The translations under genes were made by a program, and so were the position numbers. Below the pieces are notes generated by a model that saw nothing but the letters and a program-made list of their open reading frames with translations, was not told the DNA's origin and did no database searches. From Zygnema cylindricum (lineage: Eukaryota; Streptophyta; Zygnematophyceae; Zygnematales; Zygnemataceae): a DNA stretch of 64,000 bases. The stretch is taken from positions 153,595-217,594 of the forward strand of contig JBBHKE010002020.1 in NCBI GenBank assembly GCA_037447655.1, written 5' to 3'. This document shows, one piece after another, positions 57,130-64,000 of the stretch; positions within the stretch are counted from its first letter, which is position 1, and the number at the start of each line of letters is the position of its first letter.

Positions 57130-58784
57130 CTATTTGGTGCATGATACGCTACGCGACATAAAAGTATGTGTAGTACTGGTTGCGTACGAACAATGTAGCG
57201 CAGACTTTTACACTTCCAATTTTGTCACTGGCTATTACGTATTCGTATATCGTGTTACCTTTTGGCCGTCCACCATTGAAAGAATCTTCATCCACCGGAA
57301 AGGAAGAGATCGAAAGTATTTTGGCCTTAAACCAGATGCCGCCATGTTCTCCTCGATATAAGTCACTAATGAGGTTGAGACTTCAATCTTGACAAAATCA
57401 TAAAACAGAATTGGAATCAGAAAGGTCGTTGAACAATCGAAATTTGAAGATCATAATCTGAATGTTAACGTGCACATTATATGAATCCACTTCAACTACT
57501 TATCATATTTGACTTATGAACCAGGAGCCTTAATCTAACCTGTACTCATCTGCACTTGAACCTGTACTTCCTGAGCATTTTTTAATGTAATAGAAACCTT
57601 GCTATGATGGGAATAGCCTTGAATTTCTTAACATTTGTCCTAACTATGAAACGATAAAAACCTAAGATATGTATGTTAGGAAAGGAAAACAAAAAATAGA
57701 GAATTGATATTCAACCTACAATAACCAAGTTATGTCGTCTTTTTTATAACTTTCATCCTAACTTCTTTGGACTTCGACTATCTAAGGGTAAGAAGGAAAT
57801 TGTAGTTGCAATTAGTAATGGTTGGTACAGAGACATTTTGGCATAAGTTTTGCACATACCATAACATGACTCATTTATTGTAAATTTATAGAGGAAAAGG
57901 TCTGGAACATCTCGCAGCATGAATGTTTACAATAATGCGTAAAAAAAAGTTTTGCAAGCGTGTATGTCTCTGTCTCTCCCCAAAGTTATTCCTCTATTGT
58001 TCTTCTCCCCTTTCCCTCTCTACCTTCAAATCAGTTAAACACATTTAAATTAAGTACAACAAAAAAGGAGAAAAAGATCTCAGGGAAAATGTGTGATATT
58101 ATTTGATATTATCCCACAATAGTTGTGCCCATACCTATTCTCGAGTCAACAGACCGACAACATTGAGCCTGTAGACATACAGGGTCGTAATTGCTACATG
58201 GGACTTGGGCCATATACAGAAAATGTCGACACTCAATCAGTTTCAGGTACCAACGATAAACTTAAAAACACCCCAAAAAATCACTCGAAGCCAAAACACC
58301 CTCACACTAAAGAAATTTTGAATTTTGTTTTGTTTTTTTAGTCGTGCAGGTTTAATCGTGAACAATAGAACTAACACGGATACCTATTTATGCTGTGATT
58401 TGACACTACATCATTATTGCCGATCCAAAAACCGCAAATAACTTAACTGCTCTAATATAGTGACCTCTCCTAGAGCACAACTTCCATTTGACTAAGGCAC
58501 ATAATAGTGGGAGGAATGGTGAAGGCGACGGGTGGACAAAACAATGATACTAAGAAAAGGATAAGTGGCAAGAATTATACCACTGAATTGACCTAAGGAT
58601 GATGATTTTTCATCTAGCTGAATGAATGAATCGTTGCTCCAACGCGAAGCTCGACACAAGAATGAAAAATGAAACTACGATGTAAGACCTGGACAAAATT
58701 TTGTGTGATTGAGTCCCATCGGCTCAGAAATTTCCACTTCGGTTGACGTATAGTCAGTGAGATTGTTTACAAGCTGATCATTAG

Positions 58785-58990
58785 TGCTGTACAAACTTGC
58801 TCCACAGTAACTTGCTCTGTAGTAACTTGCTCCATCGTAAGTTGCTCCATAATACCTTGCTCATATTAACTTGCTCCACTTTAAATTGCTGCATATTACG
58901 TTGCTCCGTATGAACTTGCTCCATATTAACTTGCTTCATAGTAACTTGCTCCGTATTAACTCGCTTCATAGTAACTTGCTCCATATTAAC
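58785..58990. repeat. 15-bp minisatellite at the 3' end of the FAP gene
   Basis: About thirteen units of TTGCTCCATAGTAAC and variants. It begins at the stop codon of the minus-strand FAP gene and fills the start of its 3' untranslated region. Confidence 0.85.
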
Positions 58991-61900
58991 ATGCCTTGAG
59001 CATGCGTGCAAAACTCTCGCCGATTTCCTGCTTTGTGGCTTCCGATACAGGTGGCTCGCCAATGTAAAGGTCAAAAAAGGCACCTGCATTAAAATAACAA
59101 ATTCACTTCAGAAGGCAACATAGACAAGGATTGGCGAACACCAAGAATCATGCAAAAGTTTACAAATTGTCATGTTTAACAGATGCAAATACAACGAGCG
59201 AGCGAGTAAAGACTTAACCCCATCAAGGCACTTTTGGCACCAAAGACAGGCTGTTTTCAATCATCGGGACATTTCGGACCATCCAGATCCTAATCGTGCG
59301 ACCATAAATTTCCCACTGATTGAAAACAGCGTTACCTTGTTGCGGTAAGTGCCCTGATGAGGCTAAGTCCTAAGAGGCGATGCAACCCTGTACGAATTAA
59401 GAGATCCTTAAAATAAGCCGAGTGGACAGAACTTACGACATAAATGTGGACTCACGATAGGCTCCATTGTTTTCCCAGCTACTGCACCACCACTTCCAAG
59501 CCCAATTTGTCAGCATGAGAATCTCCTTCCTCAACACGTCGCCAATTTGCAAGAAATAAAAATCAAATATTCACCTCAAAAGAAATATGGTTGCACTGTT
59601 TTAGAGTTGCGTACATATAAATGGACATAATGGCATAGCTGGATACAGAAGGACTGGGAGCATAAAATATCTTCTTCACTACACCGTGAACGCCTACTAG
59701 CGTTTAGAAATATATAGCATGGGGCGTATTTAGCGTTATTTATTATAAATTAGGTTTGAGGGACGTGGATTTTTTGAACCGCTCACCAAATTAGTGTTAA
59801 GTTAAACATTATTAATAACGCTATATTCAGGGGCCCCAAAAAAAACAGGCACTGTATTAGTGCTATTAATGCAAATAGCAATTCACGGTGAAGAGCATCA
59901 ATTGAGGCCAGTATGGGGCATGGAAACTATTTGGGCCAACATGCAGCAATCCAGTTCAGTTTCATCTATGGCCTCCAATGTGCTAGACTTGATTTGCTGA
60001 AAGAAAATATCATATTGATCGCTGAGAATACAGCACCTTAATAGCTCAAGTTTCAAATGCACAGTACACTGCCAATCGCTATTGGATTTCATTACTCTAA
60101 TTCGAGTAAGTGTTTTGTGACCCAAAATCATCAACTAGTGTACATTAGTATAATAAAATTATCTTAATGAGTGGCCCATAATGAGGTACGTGGCTGACAA
60201 CTTGTGAAAGTGAAATTGGTTATAGACCTCTTTAGAAAAAAAAAAAAACCGGAAGAGAAAAGGATCTCCCATAGTTGACAATGCACAAATAAAATAATGC
60301 CAACCAGGAAGGAAATTACTCTGAGTAAGGAGACGCCCCCCTGGCTGCCAACAGAAATCAATGACAGTGCCCTGTAGCCCAAGAACGCCCATCTTTTCAG
60401 CACCGAGCCATACAACTTTGTCCCAAACAAGTTCAATGTCAAAAATCCATGCTCAAGTACTATTTTCTGGATACATAGAAAACTGCGGGTTGAAAATCTT
60501 GGGACAAGTGCATACCAAACGATGCATGCAGAGATACTAAAGCATAATCTATACAAAACCTGTAGTGAAGAAGGCTGCACGATTACTCACTCTCGAGATG
60601 TCCATAGGTTGGGAAAAGTAGCTTGAAAAAATGTTTAATCCCTCATCATCCTCGGTGCCTTTGATCTGCACAGCATTTCAGGTGCCAGTACTGAGGGAAG
60701 TTCTCAGCTTATTCTAACTCTACCTTTGCAGACACAAGAAGCATAACAAAACCACATCAGCAAAGAACAAAAGGCCTGTGTTCTGACCTTCCTCAACCTG
60801 TTTTTGAGCGAGGTCACAAAGGCACTGTGATGTATTACAAGCCCCTCCCAATATCCCATGTTAGATCCAGAACGATTACAGCCCATAAACGTCCTCCACA
60901 AAGACTGCACATAACAAAACGATTGATGAAAAAAAAGCCGTTGGGCTCACAGAGCAAAAATAGATGCTTTGAAAAAGCTGTGCAAGCAAAAAAAGTAAAA
61001 CATGATGCAAACTTCAACCGTGTATTCTACTACAGACTAGTTACAACTCTTCCTGTGCCCAGGATACTCTTGAAAGTTCATACCTGCGAACCATCTCCAT
61101 GCTGAGGCCCTTATAGTGGACCACAAGTCGCACCGTCATTCCAACTTCACGACTGACCAAATCCATCATCCATTGCAAGTCATGAGAGCCAGCTTAACCC
61201 TGTAATGGTCTCTGCTCATTTCATAGGAGCTTTCAGTAATCCAAAACTTTAAACTCCAGCACTTCCACCAAACACTTTCCACATTTGCCTTCCTCTACTA
61301 CTTCTTCTCACCTGAGGAGGTCGTCGTAAAAGTCTTCCCGCAACTTAAGCTCCTCAGGAGGTACATCACCATACTTCTCACCAAAAATTTCCCGTAGTTT
61401 CTCAGGGCGGACATCTGATAGGGAAATTGGTAACAAAAACTAGCTGAGCAAAACTGATATCATCAGAAAGTGGGGCACATCACCTTTCCATTCTTCACAG
61501 ATTCAAAATTGGAAGTGTGACCAACAGCGGCTGACTGCACTATCAACTAATGATACATACTGGTGATTTTACTGATGAACATTGTGCATTGAGTACGGGG
61601 TATTACATTGGTATCAGGGAATATCAGTCATACATCATCATAACAGTGCATTGCGAACAACTAATTGGGGTGGAATAAAGGTCGTGATGGTAAGGGCAAA
61701 ATGGAAATGTCTACATCTGTCGATGATAGATCCATGAACAGGTACCATTGCTGGGTTTCAAATGTTAACGACATCCTGTAATGCCATGTTGGTCAGTGAG
61801 GGTGCACCTTTAGGAGAACAACATACAAATTTTGCCAACTATGATGTCCCTGGAATATACAGAAGTACAATCTGGACTGATGTTGTAGGCCAATACGGTA

Positions 61901-63313
61901 TTCATCACCATTCTTAATATAGCCACGAACAAATATTGGTAATCATTCATCACAGGCATAAATCATCATGATAAGCAAAAGTCAACAGCAATTCCAGCTA
62001 AAAGGGTCATATAGGCTAGACAAAACATCCTCGTTAAAACTTCAAATCAGTTCAAACTTACAAACTCACATATTCCAAAAGCGTACACCTTAATAGACTT
62101 CAATTTGATAATACTTTTGCTGCGAACGCCAACACCTGCCAAGACCTGCTCCCAGCTCAGGTCACCCCCCAACTCTTTCATTCTTCCATTTCACTACAAG
62201 GTGAAAGTACACTTCTACTCGAACTGCTCAAATCACCTAACAAAATGGTCACAAGAATGTAAACAGCCCATGTTATTAGTGTTAAGACATTTTTCAGGCA
62301 TTCAAACGTTCTATTCCTTTTTTTTTTAAGAGCAATCTAAAGGTAACAGTCTCACCTTTCGATCGTACTTTGATTGGCCAAAAAATGTTTAACACTAATA
62401 GCGATGGGAAGTGTAGTTACAAACAGCCAAAGATAGTCGGAAGAATTACCTGACAAGACTCTGACGCTGTGGATGTGCCTTCTTCTCCATCATCACACAA
62501 AAGCACTGGGAATCGGACCTTGGTTTTTGGCTCCACTACGGCCCCATTGGAGATTCCCTTAGTTACTGAAACGCACGCTGAAGACAACTCGCCCTCATCC
62601 TCCCCAAGTATGGGATCTAGACAGGTTGCTGCAGAACTGCAAACATGGAACAGACATAAACGATATGTTAATGATATTGCATAAATTGCCCTAACCTACT
62701 CCAACTGCCCATCGCTATTAGTGCAAAGGAATTATCAGAGTAAGCGCAGATCTTGTAGAATGTAAAATACAAATTAAATGTAGGGAGACGTGACTTGTAG
62801 TCCACTCCCTTAATTACTGTTATATTAACATTATATTGTGACTTTCGGCAAAAAAAGTCGCAACCGAATAGCGGCGAGCAGTGTAGTGTACTGTGTATCA
62901 CTGTTAGCATTAATATTTTCCCTGGCCTTTAAACTCATTTTTCTTCGTGCACACTTGTCAGATTAACAATCCAGATACGATGGCTGTGATGGAATGATAA
63001 GAGTATTCCCTTCCGATTGACGGTCTTCAAGTGAAAATCAAACACGTGTGCATGGAGAAAAGTTGATTTAAGCGGCGAAAAAACATGAATGCTAATAGTG
63101 ATACACGATGTCCTAACAGGCACTGTAGACGTGTCAGACGGCCAAAACATTCAATACCTTCACTTCAGGACAGCTCAAGCAAAGACTGGGTGCCCGAAAC
63201 GAAGCCCCGGAAAAAACACAAGCAGTACCTGGGAGAGTTTCGGAAGATCTGCTGCCACGCTCTCTTGCTGCATCGACCCCACGAACTTCATGACCAGCCC
63301 ACCCAACAGAGAC
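58986..63313 (-). CDS. FAP: Chalcone-isomerase-like fatty-acid-binding protein (FAP), 5' end unresolved
   Basis: Plant FAPs have the chalcone-isomerase fold without isomerase activity and bind fatty acids in plastids. Exons on the minus strand: 63313-63229 (GLVMKFVGSMQQESVAADLP), 62636-62450 (VVEPKTKVRFPVLL), 62145-62070 (LAGVGVRSKSIIKLKSIKVY), 61414-61312 (VRPEKLREIFGEKYG), 61152-61084 (EVGMTVRLVVHYKGLSMEMV), 60824-60788 (SAFVTSLKNRLRK), 60665-60591 (IKGTEDDEGLNIFSSYFSQP), 60371-60320 (GTVIDFCWQPGGRLLTQ), ~59481-59456 (WENNGAY) and 59083-58986 (AFFDLYIGEPPVSEATKQEI..., stop TAA). Phase agrees from 62145 to 60320. The joins before 62636 and around 59481 do not fit simply, so an exon may be missing or misplaced. 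The start codon and any transit peptide were not found and may lie upstream or beyond the window. FAP rather than true isomerase is inferred from the VVEPKT...FP and KVYAFG patterns. Confidence 0.82.
59211..59369. mobile_element. Foldback miniature element in a FAP intron
   Basis: 159 bp with imperfect inverted arms of ~68 bp. GACTTAACCCCATCAAGGCA is mirrored by AAGTGCCCTGATGAGGCTAA, and GGCTGTTTTCAATCA by TGATTGAAAACAGC. Different from groups A-E. The target duplication is unclear. Confidence 0.65.
59680..59891. mobile_element. Group E element in a FAP intron
   Basis: Ends TACACCGTGAACGCCTACTA and CAAATAGCAATTCACGGTG, with GAGGGACGTGG in the middle and CTGTATTAGTGCTATTAATG near the right end. 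Confidence 0.6.
60065..60200. mobile_element. Group E-like left end in a FAP intron
   Basis: TACACTGCCAATCGCTATTG, then GTGACCCAAAATCATCAACT and GTGGCCCATAATGAGGTACG. The right terminus is not seen. Confidence 0.4.
62340..62415. mobile_element. Group E-like right end in a FAP intron
   Basis: TTGGCCAAAAAATGTTTAAC, then ACTAATAGCGATGGGAAGTG and TA. The left part is missing. Confidence 0.4.
62704..62885. mobile_element. Group E element in a FAP intron
   Basis: Left CTGCCCATCGCTATTAGTGC, centre GGGAGACGTGACTTGTAGTC, right CGGCAAAAAAAGTCGCAACC and GCGGCGAGCAGTGTA. It abuts the group A copy at 62889. Confidence 0.65.
62889..63112. mobile_element. Group A element in a FAP intron
   Basis: Left TACTGTGTATCACTGTTAGC, then CTTCGTGCACACTTGTCAGA. 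Right CACGTGTGCATGGAGAAAAG, TTTAAGCGGCGAAAAAACAT and GCTAATAGTGATACACGATG. A diverged full-length copy. Confidence 0.7.
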
Positions 63314-63349
63314 CTGAATGAACTGCCCCAAGGGCCGTCTAGATACAAC

Positions 63350-63440
63350 TGTCTAAGTTACAACAATAACTCAGGGGATTCTTCCGAATTTGGTGTAGTT
63401 AGCCCTTGTTACAACAATCATTCAGAGGATTCCTACAGAT
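63350..63440. repeat. Two-unit tandem duplication
   Basis: GTTACAACAATAACTCAGGG and GTTACAACAATCATTCAGAG, each followed by GATTC(T/C)(T/A)..., spaced ~54 bases. The rest of 63314-64000 is presumably upstream FAP intron or leader. I could not place a start codon or any other gene in it. Confidence 0.55.
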
Positions 63441-64000
63441 GAAAATTTTAAATGTTTGGTGAACATATCGTGGAACCAAACGTGGTAGGTGAACTGTTTT
63501 CCTGTATTTTTGTACTTCGAAAGAAACTGGTTTGACTACAGAATTTTGTATGCTTTATATAACCATTTTCTACAATAAGTACCCGATGGGAACCAGGCCG
63601 AAAATCACAGTCATAACCTTCTGAAAAATTACATGTTGGAGGATGATGGATGTAATAATACGCAGAAGAAAAAACTAGCTTCATGTATACCGAAGAAAAC
63701 GAGAAAAACATGGCAATGATTACAGTCACACAGTTATAGAGATAAGAAAACAGAATGTACAAACGCCAACCATTTACTTCCAATGAGGCCAGCCATTGAA
63801 CCAGAGGTGTTTTAATCACTGCTGTGAACAGTACATAAAACGACTCCTTAATCTTCACTAAAACCTGTTAGCAACTACAGGGCTTATTTAAATGATTTCT
63901 TCGGCGAAACGAATCATCACAGCCTCCAGTGACAGACATGACGTAAAAATTAGTCATTTCCTAGGTTACTCGCAACAATGTTACTTGCGAACCAGCAAAC

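Noticed and set aside
63448-63858. 136-codon minus-strand frame upstream of FAP exons
   Set aside because: Hydrophobic and unconserved-looking; more likely intron or leader of the FAP gene. It does not resemble a transit peptide.

Overview
This is nuclear DNA from a green plant (streptophyte). The evidence is: spliced genes with GT-AG introns of plant type; an organellar family-A DNA polymerase; an aprataxin-like protein with the plant-specific order kinase, macro, HIT and zinc finger; a SIP1-type trihelix factor; a chalcone-isomerase-like fatty-acid-binding protein; and an LTR retroelement whose primer-binding site resembles the plant initiator-Met site. The heavy load of short inverted-repeat transposons and purine/pyrimidine tracts suggests a large, repeat-rich genome. 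A charophyte such as Chara is only a guess.

Layout. 1-5.6 kb: minisatellite and low-complexity DNA (GA-rich ~120-bp units, GTTTAAAC-rich repeats, CT tracts), with one exon of a NYN-domain protein embedded in it. 5.6-9.8 kb: nested miniature transposons of at least five terminal-repeat groups, called A, B, C, D and hAT-like here. 9.8-16.3 kb: a decayed Ty3/gypsy element with its 5' LTR but no 3' LTR. 16.3-30 kb: more transposon fragments, polypurine/polypyrimidine tracts, a candidate 42-residue spliced gene around a pyrimidine-rich intron, and a decayed copia gag.

30.2-36.5 kb (+): aprataxin/bHLH140-like repair gene in seven exons, with a degenerate PBZ-like finger at its N-terminus. 39.4-49.8 kb (+): organellar DNA polymerase I in twelve exons. 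52.7-53.6 kb (-): single-exon trihelix transcription factor. 59.0-63.3 kb (-): FAP/chalcone-isomerase-fold gene, at least nine exons, 5' end unresolved. Short transposons of groups A and E sit in the introns of three of these genes; hAT-like and D copies lie between genes.

The two + strand genes at 30-50 kb both belong to DNA maintenance: one would process adenylated or ADP-ribosylated DNA ends, the other copies and repairs organelle DNA. No operon-like logic is implied. Exon ends were set by hand from splice signals, reading phase and family likeness; doubtful junctions are stated.
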